Assembly: GCA_032871835.1 (NCBI GenBank)
Contig: CM065296.1
Location: 53,845,288 to 53,909,287, forward strand
Direction of reading: 5' to 3'
Source: Dipteronia dyeriana
Taxonomy: Eukaryota; Streptophyta; Magnoliopsida; Sapindales; Sapindaceae
DNA: 64,000 bases
A program made the position numbers and the translations under genes. Within the stretch, counting starts at the first letter, position 1. Each line of letters starts with the position of its first letter. Under the pieces are notes generated by a model. It had not been told where the DNA came from and made no database searches. It was given only the letters and a program-made list of their open reading frames with translations. Positions 12,053-23,994 of this stretch are shown here, piece by piece.

Positions 12053-12502
12053 TGTTGGAACCCCGGTTTACCGATCGGGCATCGTAAAAAAAAATTATTT
12101 CATAATATTGCAATCAATAAACCCTATGATCTAATTTTTCTGAATGAAAAAATAACAAGAATCGAAATCGAAATCAAAATAAAAGAGAAGAGAAGAAACG
12201 ATTTCTTCATACCTTCGTTGGTAGCTCCTTCTCTTTGTGATTTGCTCTTGGTTTGAACAACTTGATCTTCCTCGCTATCTTTCAGAACTGGTAACTGTAT
12301 GTTGATGCGTCGTAGTACTTATGAACATCTGGATGATGAAGAGAGAAGAAGAAGAAAACATTTTTTTTTCTTCTTAATCGAAACCTTAGAACTCTTCTAG
12401 GGTTCTTCTTCCCTCTTTAGTTTTACAAACGATTAACTCTTAATCGTTCTTTCCTGTTTGTTGTCTGTCTTTAAAACTAAGCTTCCAAATATATAAATAT
12501 AA

Positions 12503-12540
<38 letters not shown>

Positions 12541-14042
12541 AAACAACCAACAATATCTTTTCAATTCAAAACAAAATCTTTATTCTATTTTTATTAAAAG
12601 ATATCATCTAATTTTAATTTAAACTATTAAATTCAAAATTAATATTTAATTAAATCCAATCAATTAAACCAATCAATCTAATCTTTTAAGATTTCATATA
12701 TCTTTAAAGATATTAATTAATATTAGGTTTATTTGATTTTATTTGAGTTCAAACTCTTTAAATTCAAAATTAATATTTAATTTAATAAAATAAAATAATC
12801 ATTTTATCTTATTTTATCAAATATCAACAAACACCATCCATTTAGTGATTAATAACATAATTAAATATTCTAATTATTTAATTTATTTAATCACCATTAT
12901 TCAACAATTAAATAATCTCATTCTTCAATTAATTCCCAAACAAATACGTGTCACTTTCGTAACACAATTGATTGGATAATCCAATTAATTAGACATGACC
13001 GTCGTTACCTAAATCAATTGGGCTAGCAAGGGGACCTAATTGACCCATAGTATTTGGAGTTTCAATAATCGTTAGAAATAATTAAATAAACGCTTTAATT
13101 AATATTTCATGATTATTAACTTCGGTGTTATTCCACTAAAAACCTGAAGCTATACTCTCTCAATTGTAGATGTTCTTACACAAACCAATAACTTTCGGTG
13201 TCCATCGATATAACTATTTCATATGGTATAATCCTTCACAAGTAGTTCATAATTAGACCAGGATCATTATGTCAGTTATACCACTCTAACTATATCTTTT
13301 TATTAAGTACCATTTATTCTCTAATGAACAATAAGTCCTACATTCCTTTCAGAATTAGGAGAGCGCTCATATTGTTCAATCTCCGAATCAACCCTTAAGG
13401 AAACTACTATATACTTCTCACAAGAAGGTGTGGATTCCACTATTGTGTGCCAACCTTCCCAGCAACAAGTCAAACCGCGATCCCAATATACGGAGCATAT
13501 TGATCAGGAGTGCTACTCCGATCTCACCTATGATATAACAAAGACCATGATATAACAAAGACCATGATCTAACATGAAAGAGTCGATAAAAAACTCAGGA
13601 TTAAGATCACCCACATATAGCCATCTTTAGTTGATATATATGAACCTCGTCGTTAAATGGATATTTGTGGGAGATTCATATAGATCATGGTCCAGTCCTA
13701 TATGATCATATCATACAAGGTGCCTCTATTCTCATATCTCCATATGAATGATCCAGGACAGGATCACCGTACACTACAGAATGGATCGAAGCTATAGATT
13801 AACCATAAATAAAGTTCCCAACTTTATTTACTATATAAGGACTCTTTAGATTGCACGTCTCTTACTGTATCCATCTATATATGACATTCAAATACACATC
13901 CGAGATCACATCCCACAATCTTAGATGTTAAATGCACAAGTTATACACCATATACGACATAAGATGAATAAATTAAATTATTCTTTTATTTATGTTACCA
14001 TTCCATTTACAAATTACAAGCTTCAGGGCATAAACCCCAACA
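12053..14042 (-). repeat. Copia type-A LTR, copy 1 (3' LTR of the minus-strand element)
   Basis: It runs from TGTTGGAACCCCG to CCCCAACA, 1990 bp, with the inverted ends TGTTGG/CCAACA. A polypurine tract lies directly at its inner side, so it is the 3' LTR of the element on the minus strand. Two more copies are at 16222-18180 (opposite orientation, full length) and 57323-58957 (truncated), and a piece is at 43981-44719. Confidence 0.85.
12485..12537 (-). promoter_or_regulatory. TATA region and TA microsatellite in LTR A1
   Basis: In sense orientation a TATATTTATATATTTGG box follows an alternating TA run (12506-12537). This lies about 430 bases before the LTR 3' end, a plausible place for a promoter. 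The other A-type LTRs have different sequence in the TA position. Confidence 0.45.
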
Positions 14043-14054
14043 ATCTTCCACTTG
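14043..14054 (-). promoter_or_regulatory. Polypurine tract of the Copia A/C element
   Basis: Read on the minus strand, CAAGTGGAAGAT sits directly before the LTR start TGTTGGGG. It is the classic Copia plus-strand primer form. Confidence 0.75.
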
Positions 14055-16221
14055 CACTAAAGCATGTTAGCCATGTCTCATAAACCTAGACCATCTAGGT
14101 GACTCGTAAACACTTTAATCGGTAAGGTCTTTGTAAATAGATCAACATGATTGTCCTATGGCGCTATCTTGGTCACGGTCACATCTCCTCTCTGCACTAT
14201 TTCTCTAAAGAGATGATACTTTCTCTCTATATGCTTCCTCTCTTATGGCTTCTTGTTTCATTGGATTTAGTCACAACACCACTATTATCACAGTAAAGTG
14301 TAACGGGCTTATCTAGATCTAGAACAACTTCCAAATCACTCAAGAACTTAAGGAACCAAACAGTCTCTTTAGTAGCTTCACAAGTGGCTACATATTCGGC
14401 TTCCATGGTAGCTCTACCAATGGCTCTACCACCTACGTTGAATACTGATCTAGACGTGGATTTTCTAGAATTCTGTCAAACTGAAAATCAAATATCCCTG
14501 TATCCTAATGGGATCAAATCTTGTTTAGAATACACTAGCTTATAGTTTCTCGTTCTCCGAAGATACTTGAGAATAGACTTGACAACAATCCAATAATCCA
14601 ATCCTGAGTTGGACTGGTATCTGCTGACTACTCCTACTGTATAACAGATGTCTAGTCTCCTGTACAGTATATCATATATAAGACTACCTACTACCGATGC
14701 ATAGGGTACACATCTCATATCCTCAACTTCTTGAGGTGTATTAGGACATTGTCATTAGATAAGTGAACTCCATTGCTAAAAATTAAATTACCTTTCATGA
14801 AGTTCTATATCAAAAATCACACAAGAATCTTGTAGATATATGATGCTTGAGATAGTGCTATGAGTTTGTTTTTATGATCCTTTATACGCTGGATCCCTTG
14901 AATATAACTCGCATCTCCCAAATCTTTCATTTGGAATTGGCTAGCCAACCAGCCTTTTACATCAGACAACACTCCCACATCATTCCCATTGAGTAGGATG
15001 TCATCTATGTATAGGACCAAGAAAACTACTTTCTTGTCAATAATGCGCTTATAGAAACAAGGCTCATCGACATTTTGCTCGAAGCCATAGGTTTTGATCC
15101 GTCATCAAACATAATGTTCCAAGATCTAGATGCTTGCTTAAGTCCATAGATGGACCTTTACAGCTTACAAACCTTTTGCTCTTGATCTGGAGACACAAAT
15201 CTCTCTAATTGCATCATATAGATGCTCTCGTCAAGATTGCCATTCAAGAATGCAGTCTTGACATCCATCCACCAAATTTCTTAATCAAAATATGCAGCAA
15301 TGGATAAGAGAATCCCAATAGACTTAAACATGGCTTCTGGCGAGAAGGTCTTTTCAAAAGCGACCCATTCCTTCTGGTTTTAACCCTTAGCCACTAGCCT
15401 TACTTTAAAGGTCTTTACCTTCCCGTTTACTCCTCTCTTTCTCTTATATATCCACTTACACCCTATGGATTTTACCCAATCCGGTAAGTCCACAAGATCC
15501 CAGACAAAGTTAGAGTACATGGACTCTATCACAAGATTCATGGCTTTAAGCCATTTCTCTTTCTCAGAATCTTCCATTGCATTCGTAAATGTCAATAGAT
15601 CATCCATACTATCAGTAGAGACAACATCTTGTCCCTTAGTTACACCCAAATAGTGTTTAGGCTATCTCACAACCCTCTCACTATGTCTAGGTGGTTGTGT
15701 ATCCTTACTAAAAATCATCTGACTCTCAGATGTTAATGGATCAACAACTCTTGTTGACTAAGTACTGGTCTCACCAGGCTCCGACTCATTCAACACAATC
15801 TTAGATCTAGGCTTATGATCACTAATATAGTTATCCTCATGAATTGTTGTATTTGTCTATACAAATACTTTGTTATCTTCAGGACTATAGAAGTTTCCAT
15901 CTTTCTAGTCTCCTCGGAGTATCCTACAAACAAGCAGACCATAGACTTGGGGTCTATCATTCCACTTATGTTCCTTAACACGTGTGCTGGACACCCCCAT
16001 ATGCAAAAATGTCATAAACTAGCCTTACGACCATTCCACAAATCTTGAGGAGTCTTATGAACAGTTTTGGATGGCACCAAATTCAAAATGTATGCCACTA
16101 ATTGTAACCCATATCACACACTTACAAAAGGCTCTCTCCTTAAGCTATGTCCAAGAATCATTCCACTTTCTTAGACTTCTTCTTGCATTGGGCTTTATTG
16201 GGCTTGGGCTTACCCTTTGCC
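14043..16221 (-). pseudogene. Copia A/C pol: integrase end, RT and RNase H, with gag end
   Basis: Reading from 16221 down: AKGKPKPNKAQCKKKSKK, the basic tail of gag; then a deletion jump into integrase, DPKSMVCLFVGYS (15790-15981); then the RT N-terminal part with CKWIYKRKRG (15380-15649), the active-site strand YIDDILL (usual Copia YVDD, conservative change) followed by MKDLGDASYI (14817-15020); then PYASVVGSLIY (14488-14718) and RNase H down to the PPT. Protease and most of integrase are deleted and the frame is broken many times. It would have copied and integrated the element's DNA. Gag continues at 18181 beyond an inserted LTR. Confidence 0.75.
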
Positions 16222-18180
16222 TGTTGGGGTTTATACCCTAAACATGTAACTTGTAAATGGATTTATGAAGTAAATAAAAAGAAAGGTTCAATTCGTTATG
16301 TTATGTTATTTATTTTATAAACTTGTATACATATTAACATCCCAGATTACCGGATGTAATCTTAAACTGTGTATATGAATGTCATATACAGATTGATACA
16401 GTAAGAGACGTGCAATCTAAAGAGTCCATAGATAGCAAATAAAGCTGGGTACTTTATTTGTGGTTAATCTATAGCTTCGGTTTATTTCGTAATGTACAAT
16501 GATTCTATCCTGAATCATTCATATGAGATATGGGAATGGAGGCACCTTGTATGATGTGATCATATAGGGCTGGGCCATGATCTATATGAATCTCACACCA
16601 AGATCTGTTTACCAATGAGATTCATATATATCAACTTAATCCTGTGTATCTTATCGACTTCTTCAGGTTAGATTGTGGTCTTTGATATACCATGGGTAAG
16701 GTCATATGCATTTCCTGATCAATTTACTCCGTATGTTGGGATTGCGGTTTGGCTTGTGGTAAGGAAGATTTGTACATAATAGTGGAATCCACTCCTTCTT
16801 ATGAGAAGTAGATGGTAGTTCCCTTAAGGGTTGATTCGCGGCTTGGACAATATGAGCGCTCTCCTAATTTCCATGAGGAAATAGGATTTATTGTCCATTA
16901 GAGAATCAATGGTACTTAAAGGATATATGTAGTTAAACAGACATTATGACCCATCTCTAATTATGAAATACTGTGGAGGATCACACCATATGTAATAGCT
17001 ATATCGATGGACACCGACTTGTATCGGTCTGTGTAAAAACGTTTCCAGTTGAGAGAGTACAGCTTCGGGTTTTTAGTTGAATAACACCGGAGTTAATAAT
17101 TAAAGAATATTAATTAAAGAGTTTAATTAATGATTATGAGGATTATTGGAGCTCAAAATACTGTGGGTCCATTAGGTCCCCTTGCTAGCCTGATCGATTT
17201 AGGTAATAAGGTTCACGGTTAATTAATTGGATTGTCCAATTAATTGTGTTAAGAAAGTGACACGTATTTATTCGGGAATTAATTAAATAATGTGATTATT
17301 TAATTAATGGATAATGGTGATTAAATTACTTATATAATGAGATTATTTAATTATGTTATTAATCACTAAATGGAGGGTGCATGTCGATATTTATTTTTGA
17401 ATAAAATAAGATAATGTGATGATTTTATTTTATTAAATTAAATATTTTATTTTTGAATTTAAATAGTTTGAATTCAAAATTAAAATCAAATAAAAGATAT
17501 GAGATATTTTTTATTTGAAAGTTTTTTAAAAATCAAATTAGATTTGATCAGATTTTTTTTATAAAAAGTTATATATATAATATATACATATATGATATAT
17601 TTGTTTATAAAAAAAAGAAGTAAAAAGGGTGTTGTGCATTCATGCACAACATATATATATTGACTAAAAACAAGAGTAAGGGGTTTTGTTTTTTGTCAGA
17701 CAAACAAAAAAAAAAAAAATCACTTTTGTTTTTAGTGTTTGCAAATCGTTGCATTAAAAAAAAAACTATTTTTTTTAACTACTAGAAGTGTTCTAGGTAG
17801 TTATTTTTTTAAGAAGAAATAGTTTCTTCATTCGTTTTTCTCTACACCCTCCATCCTAAGTTCCTTAGAACCGTGACGCGCACACACGCAGTTACTAGTC
17901 ATGGGATATAGTTAGGAAGATCAGTGGTACAAGAGCATATCGAAAAGTGAAGGAGCCTCCAAACGTTGGTATGATTCTATTTTAATCTTCTTTTTCATCA
18001 TTGGTTATACTTTCCTGTATTTACATATATATATTTTATTAGTGTAATAATTTATATATATATTTGTTCCGAAAATAATTACGATCCCAAGTTCACTTGT
18101 CATAGATATAGATTACGATCTGTATAAAAAAAAAATTAAAACCCGTTTCCGCTGCGCGACCGGTGAACGGGGTTCCAAAA
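16222..18180 (+). repeat. Copia type-A LTR, copy 2, inverted inside gag
   Basis: 1959 bp from TGTTGGGGTTTATACCC to GGGGTTCCAAAA; the last bases should be CA and are mutated. It lies opposite to copy 1. The gag frame reads through if it is removed: SAKN on one side and AKGKPKPNKA on the other. Flanking five bases (TTGCC and ATGTT) do not match, so no target duplication is visible. No internal Copia sequence goes with it, so it looks like a solo LTR. Confidence 0.75.
17631..17661 (+). promoter_or_regulatory. Palindrome and TATA box in LTR A2
   Basis: GTTGTGCAT and ATGCACAAC are perfect 9-base arms around TC. TATATATATATTG follows at once. The position, about 520 bases before the LTR end, suits a promoter. 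Function is inferred. Confidence 0.5.
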
Positions 18181-18462
18181 ATGTTCTTAGCAGACCTCTT
18201 CATATTCTTATTTCATGAAGAAGATGGTTCGAGAACATTTGCCTCACCGGCCTTACTTTTGTTGTCCTTCGTCAAGGACTCAAAAGTTATGAGCTCATTG
18301 AGTAACTGAGTGAGACTGAACATAGCTTGTTCATCCTATAGTTACTCTTGAAGTGATCGAAAATCTTCGGAAGAGTCATCAGTATGATGCTCACCTGACT
18401 GGGTTCATCAATGAACCGCCATTGATTTTTATCGTGTTAAAGTAGGACATCATGCTCAGGAC
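18181..18462 (-). pseudogene. Copia A/C gag, middle part
   Basis: Read from 18462 down: MMSYFNTIKINGGSL, a degenerate -DEPSQV- region, DHFKSNYRMNKLCS, then TFESLTKDNKSKAGEANV and SSS-NKNMKRSAKN. This is the central and Ser/Lys-rich part of the Copia capsid protein. There are at least two frame changes and stops. It joins the N-terminal gag at 36355-36751 across the 17.9-kb nested block, and the gag tail at 16221 across the inverted LTR. Confidence 0.7.
18458..18462. repeat. Target-site duplication, left copy (AGGAC)
   Basis: AGGAC lies directly left of the LTR start TGTAGGG at 18463. The right partner is AGGAA at 36353-36357, one mismatch. Removing the block and one copy restores the gag frame (EHFL then SMMSYFN). 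Confidence 0.65.
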
Positions 18463-19387
18463 TGTAGGGAAAAAATGATTCAAAATGCTGTAAAAACATA
18501 AAATTAGGGTTTGGTATATTATAAAAATTTTGCCTTTAAAAGAAAGAACCTAAATCCTAGAGTAATCAACGTATATTAAAAGCATCGTACCTTTTTCTCG
18601 TGACGATTGAACTAGCGTAAAATTGAATCTGCAATGTCTTCTAATCCAATCACAGTTGTGCATCACCTAGAGTGTGGACTCCCTTACTTTAAATTGTATA
18701 CTTGAGGATGGAAACAAACAATTTTTTTTGCTAGTCACAATAATACCTCAAGAAGAAAAAACAAAGACCGTTAGGTCGCTTGTGAATTATCAATCTGTTT
18801 GATTGAAACTCGCATGAACCTTGATTCGATGTTGTACACAAAACCTTTTGATGTAAACGCTACTAGTGCACTATCGAAAACAAAATATTCTTTCTTCCTT
18901 TTCCTCTTTGCCGAATTTTCACGCACCAAATCTATGAGTTGCCAGAATTTTGTCTAAAGCAAAAATAAAAATTCTCTCTCTAGGCCGAAATCTCTATTAG
19001 AAAATTAGCCTAGGCCGAATTCTACACAATTATATATAATGGCCGAATTCTACATGCTTTTAATTTAGGAGGCTAAATCCTCTCCTAAAGATGATTTACT
19101 TGGCGGGTAAGAATCCTCTCCTAAGGAGGATTTACTTGCTTACCAAGAATCATTTTCAAAGAAGATTTATTTTCCACAACAAAACTCCTAATCCAACTCA
19201 AATAGAGTATTTATTCAATAACCAATTATTGAATATAATTAAATTGTGACTATATTAAAACTTCCTAATTTGACCAATTGTCAATTATAGTTTTAATAGA
19301 AATAAAATACTTCCTATTTGACTAGATAAATAAATTCCTTTTATTTATCTACTTATCGAATATAGTATTTGATACTTATCATATTGA
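18463..19387 (-). repeat. Copia-B0 3' LTR, truncated
   Basis: It starts TGTAGGGAAAAAATGATTC and matches the first 900 or so bases of the type-B LTR in antisense (compare 44720 on and 35309 on). The part that would hold U3 is missing; Gypsy-D sequence follows from about 19388. A partly duplicated 'cttcctaatttgac' segment is seen at about 19260-19330. Confidence 0.7.
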
Positions 19388-19393
19388 ACCCTT

Positions 19394-19654
19394 GATGAGG
19401 ACCAGCCAGTTGATCACAATTCGGCTAAGGTTGGAAAAGATCCAGATCCTTTAACCATTCATGGAGGACCAATGACAAGAGCTAAAGCTAAAAGGATGAA
19501 AGAAGCCTTAACTTGTTTAATGGGAAGCATTTGGAAGGAGCAAGCTAGTCAAGATTTGGTCAAGGTTCTAAGGATGCAAGAAGAGTATAAAATGGTTAAC
19601 ATGTTTCAAACAAGTCCAAATCCCGAAGACAAGAGTCCAACCTTGTTAGAATGA
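19394..19654 (+). pseudogene. C-terminal end of a Gypsy (chromovirus-like) polyprotein, Gypsy-D
   Basis: An open frame of 86 codons to a TGA-like end at 19652. It contains GGPMTRAKAKRMKEAL, a basic helix near the C-terminus of many plant Ty3/Gypsy polyproteins. The rest of the polyprotein is missing on the left, where it abuts the truncated Copia-B0 LTR. The ORF end lies about 40 bases before an LTR-like start, as expected for a 3' end. Lineage assignment is from the motif only. Confidence 0.5.
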
Positions 19655-19696
19655 AGTATTCTAGCCTATCTTGAAGAATAAAAGGCCATTCGGCCA

Positions 19697-20404
19697 TGTT
19701 GGGTTTTGTGGGCCTATTTTATAATTAGTTTGGGTTTAATTATGTTGGGCTTTGTGAGCTTATTTTCTTATTAGTTTGGGTTTAATTGTGTTGGGTTTTG
19801 TGGGCTTATTTTATGAATAGTTTGGGTTTTTTGTGTTGGGTGAGTTCATGTGTTCTTTGATTAGGAATAAGGAGTTACAAAGGCTGAATACTTTATGGCC
19901 ATTATTCATGGTCTAAATGTCATTTAGTGGGAGGTTACACATTTAGTGGGAGGTTACACATTTAATGGGCAGTTATATTTGTGTTGTATTGTCCTTGGCC
20001 TTTGTTCTATATAAACAGGGCTGCTTTTTCTACGTAAGAGCAGAGATTTGAGTAATATAAACTTATTTGAGCACTTTGTGAGTGTTTTTTTTTTAAGTTC
20101 TTGCATGAACTTTGGAACTTATCAAGCTTATTCAGCTTGTGGTGTTCAACAACCTCAAAATCTTTGTTTTGCCTTTAAACTAATCAAACTTCATAGTTTG
20201 TGGCGTTTTGGGGAAATCAAAGTGCTGTTCTAATTAGCTTTTATCATCATTCTATTGATAAAGTGATTAGAATAGTTTCTCTTACTTCAATCTTGAACAA
20301 TCGGGTTTGTTTCAATTAGTTGGAGGGTGTTAAATTGCATTCCATATGTATCATAGCTCTTTAGCTATTAGGGTGTATGGTTGCTAAGTTAATGATTTCC
20401 ATCA
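19697..20404 (+). repeat. Gypsy-D 3' LTR
   Basis: 708 bp starting TGTTGGGTTTTGTGGGCC and ending TTTCCATCA. A TATA box, CTATATAAACAGG, is at about 20007-20019. A 19-base repeat (tttagtgggaggttacaca) is duplicated near 19922-19965. Copia-B0 sequence resumes immediately after. The second LTR and left flank are gone. Confidence 0.55.
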
Positions 20405-21500
20405 ACCCTACTCATGAATTGCTCTTCATGCTTATTCTTAGTAACTTATTCCTTATAAAGTTTGATTCCATGTCTGAAAGGTAACATACCTTTCTCAGAA
20501 TCTTGTATGGAAAACCCAGACAAGATTTTATCTATATATAAAGCTTGGGATAATGCAATCGTTCTATTCTTTCTTTCCCTTATGACTTGGATACCAAGAA
20601 TATAACTTGCTTCTCCTAAGTCCTTCATATCAAATTATTTTGCCAACCATTCTTTTACTGATGTCAATACTCCTACATCATTTCTGATAAGGAGTATACC
20701 ATCAAAGTAAAGAACTAAGATAACCAACTAGTCGCCTTTAATCCTTTTGTATGCACAGTGTTCGTCAAGGTTTTGAATAAATCCAAAAATTTTCATCACT
20801 TGATCAAACCTTATGTTTCAGGATTTGGATGCTTTCTTGAATCCATATATGGATCTTTGCAACTTGCACACCTTTTCCTCTTGTCCTTTTTCAATGAATC
20901 CTTCTGGTTGCATCATATAGATGCTTTCGTCAAGACTTCCATTAAAGAAAGCTATCTTGACGTCCATTTTCAAAATCTCTAGGTTTAGAGATGCCACAAT
21001 GGATAAGAGTATCTGAATGGATTTAAGCTTGACCATAGGAGAGAAGGTTTCCCCATAATTGATACCTTCTTTTTGAGTGTAACCTTTAGCTACCAATCTA
21101 GCTTTAAAGGTTTTCACCTTTCCATCCATTCCTCTCTTCCTCTTGTATACCCACTTGCACCAAATGAGTTTTCTCCCTTTAGGCAAGTCCACAAGCGACC
21201 AGACTTTGTTGTTGAACATAGATTCAATTTCGGATTGCATTGCCTTTTGCCAATGGCAACAATCAATATCTTCTATGGCGTCCTTGTACGTGTAGGGATC
21301 ATCATCATCCGAGAGATTCTCTACTGATTCTCCTAGACCAATGTATCTCTCGGGTTGTCTACTAACCCTCCCACTATGACGAGGGATGGTAGATTATTGA
21401 TCTTGTGTTGGTACGGATCTTGCAATTGGGCTAGGTTGTGAAACCTCTTGTGAAATTGTATCTCTTGAAAGCTCATTCACGACCATTATACTTTTAGGTA
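20405..21500 (-). pseudogene. Copia-B0 reverse transcriptase (RNase H lost)
   Basis: Read from about 21500 down: [60 protein letters not shown], then FFNGSLDESIYMMQPEGF (20818-21240), then MKDLGEASYILGIQVI and the GMLPFRHGIKL segment (20446-20628). Around the active site the codons are degenerate. The domain is cut at 20405 by the Gypsy-D LTR, so RNase H and the polypurine tract are missing. It copied RNA into DNA when alive. Confidence 0.8.
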
Positions 21501-22700
21501 CAAAATTATTCATATAGTCCTTTTCCATAAATTTTGCATTTGTCGAAACAAATATTTTAAGATTTGAAGGACTATAGAAATTATCCTTTGGTTCCTTTAG
21601 GGTACCCTACAAATATGCATGTTTCTGAACGGTACTCCATCTTTTTTGTCTTTCCTTTTAACACGTGCGTAGGATATCTAAATTTCCTTAAGTGTTGTAA
21701 ACTAGGCTTTCACCCAGTCTATAACTCATGCGGTGTTTTAGGAACCTACTTAGATGGTACATCGTTTAGAATGTATATATCGGTTTGTAAAGCATATCCC
21801 CAAAAGGAATTAGGAAGTGTTGAATAACTCAACATAGACCTAACCATGTCCAAAAGAATTCTATTTCTCCTTTCTGCCACCCCATTTTGTTGATGTGTAC
21901 CTAGTGTAGAGAATTGAGAAATTATCCCATTATCAACAAGATATTTCTAAAACTCATCGAATAGATATTCTCTATCACGATCAGACCTCAATATTTTTAT
22001 ATGCTTTTCACACTAATTTTTTAATCAGCTTTAAATGCTTTGAACATGTCAAAAGCATCTGAATTATTTCTCATGAGATACACATAGCCAAATCATGAGT
22101 AATCATCTGTGAAAGTGATAAAGTACTCATATCCACCTCTAGCTTGAATGCTTATAGGACCACACACAGTAGTGTGTATCAATCCTAGACATTCAGTGGA
22201 TGTTGTGCCTTTGGTCATGAAATTTTTTTTGGTCATCTTACCTTCCAAACAAGATTCACAAGTTGGTAGATCATCAACCTTTAAGCCACTCAAAGGTCCA
22301 TCACTAATCAATCTTTTGATCCTATCAAAGTTAATATGACATAGGCGCAAATGCCATTGATAGGTTTCATCTTTGGATAATTTTACTTTTTAAAGATTAG
22401 GTTGCGTTGATTATGTGTCTAACAAGTGAGGGATATTGCTATGCAAATAGAATAAACTGTTTTCCATAGTACCTTTGCAAACAAATTTGTCATTCCTACT
22501 AATAAGAAAAGCTTTATTAAATGTAACAGAATATCCAAATTTTTTTAAACTAGAAACTGAAATTAAATTCCTATTGAATTGAGGTGTATAATAAATGTCT
22601 ATTAAATCTAAAAGCCTATAAGAATCTAAACTAATTCTAATACCTCCTACTGCATTAGCAAACACCAATGCTCTGTTACCTAAACGCTAGTTGAATTCAT
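21501..22700 (-). pseudogene. Copia-B0 integrase with GAG-pre-integrase region
   Basis: From 22700 down: a pre-integrase segment with ISLDSYRLLDLIDIYYTP and NLISVSSLKKFGYSVTF (22411-22668), then the zinc-binding region with LCHINFDRIKRL and LPTCESCLEGKMTK, then the core start with GLIHTTVCGPISIQARGG and YFITFTDDYS (22093-22350). The usual Asp in IHTDVCGP is Thr here. The rest of the core and the C-terminal part to 21501 are readable only in pieces with stops. Confidence 0.75.
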
Positions 22701-23426
22701 TCACATTAAGCCTTCTCCTTTCCTTGAACACCTTCTAGTTAGGCCCAATTTGCTTTTTCTTCTATTGTTTATTGACCTTCTTATAGGTCTAAACCGCAAC
22801 AACTTTACTAACCGTATGAATCTCTTAACCCTTGCCTTTCTCAAGGATTTTCTCGGTGATTTGATCATCTTACATCAGACCCTGCAAGGTTCATTCCTTA
22901 TTGTTCAAGGTATAGTCCAACTTGAACTGATCAAAGGAATCCGATAGTGAGTTGACAATCATGTAAATTTTTGTCTCAACATTTATCTCAACTCTATTGA
23001 GTTCAATAATGTTGAGATGAGGTATGACTCTCATCATGTGATCTTTCACATCCTATCCAGGTTTCATCCTGAGATTCATGAAAGCAGTCACTGCCTCTCT
23101 CTTACTCATCCTAGACCTCATAGCAAACATCTATTCCAGAGACATCATTATATCAGCAGCAGTCTCCATTCCTTCATGTTATTGTTGCAACAAGTCAGAG
23201 ATGGTAGCCATAATGTAACATTTAGCAAACCCATATGAAGTCTTCCACTGTTGATACTCGTCTCTTTGCTCCTCAGTAGATTCATTAGCAGTAGTTAGTG
23301 GTTTAGGAATGGACAAAACAAACTTATGTTTTTCAACTTGCAACAACCCAATTTTCCTTTTCCATGTGACATAATATCATCACTTAAAGTATTATCTTTT
23401 AGGATGTTGATTAGGGATGGGGTCAT
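22701..23426 (-). pseudogene. Copia-B0 gag
   Basis: The ATG at 23424-23426 starts MTPSLIN, matching gag starts in B1 (27573) and B3 (56831). The frame is soon lost, but antisense matches to MSLE-MFAMR and MMRVIPHLNII segments can be followed to about 22980, then a Lys-rich tail. Capsid gene, inactive. Confidence 0.65.
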
Positions 23427-23994
23427 GATTTCTTTTTAATAACAAAAATTATATAAGTAAACAATCATGATATAACACTTTAGAATGTTTATCTTGAATT
23501 AAATAAAATAATTCAGTTGTAAAATTCAACGGTGATTCAATACCCATAAATGTCACGCCTCATTTGGGAGTTCACACCATCTACTAGTTGGACTAGGTCC
23601 CACCTAATTGTTAAAACAACTACCAGCGTTTTCAATTTTAGCCTTACGATTTTGTTAACAAGAAATCTTAGGAGGATATTAGAAAAATCACATTGAGTGT
23701 GTTACCAAGTTATCGACCTTCAATATATTCCCTCACAAATATCCCTCATTTGGGAGTAGATATCGTTTGGACAATTGTCTAGTCTATCTTTGTAAGGAAG
23801 TATCTTGCTAAATTCCATTCATGAATACACCTTGGGGGGTTATTACACGAAACATAAAGCTCAATTAAACTTGGAGGCCATAGGTGTTCCGAAACACCTT
23901 CTCCCACTTAATTGTTTAAGGGGTGTGATCGAATTCCATAGGATGATTTACCAATTTATGTATAAGCAAATTAAATACCTAAACCATTCAATGT
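23427..23994 (-). repeat. Copia-B0 leader, part 1
   Basis: Untranslated leader between PBS and gag. It is co-linear with the B2 leader at 50598-51165 and, reverse-complemented, with the B1 leader at 27005-27572. It stops at 'accattcaatgt' where the Copia-B1 LTR begins, and resumes at 33312. Confidence 0.65.

Noticed and set aside
12506..12537. TA run as a replication origin or matrix attachment site
   Set aside because: A plain microsatellite within an LTR; no further signal supports either role.
12053..18180. The two A-type LTRs as the paired LTRs of one element
   Set aside because: They are in opposite orientation, and the right one interrupts gag instead of lying before a leader.
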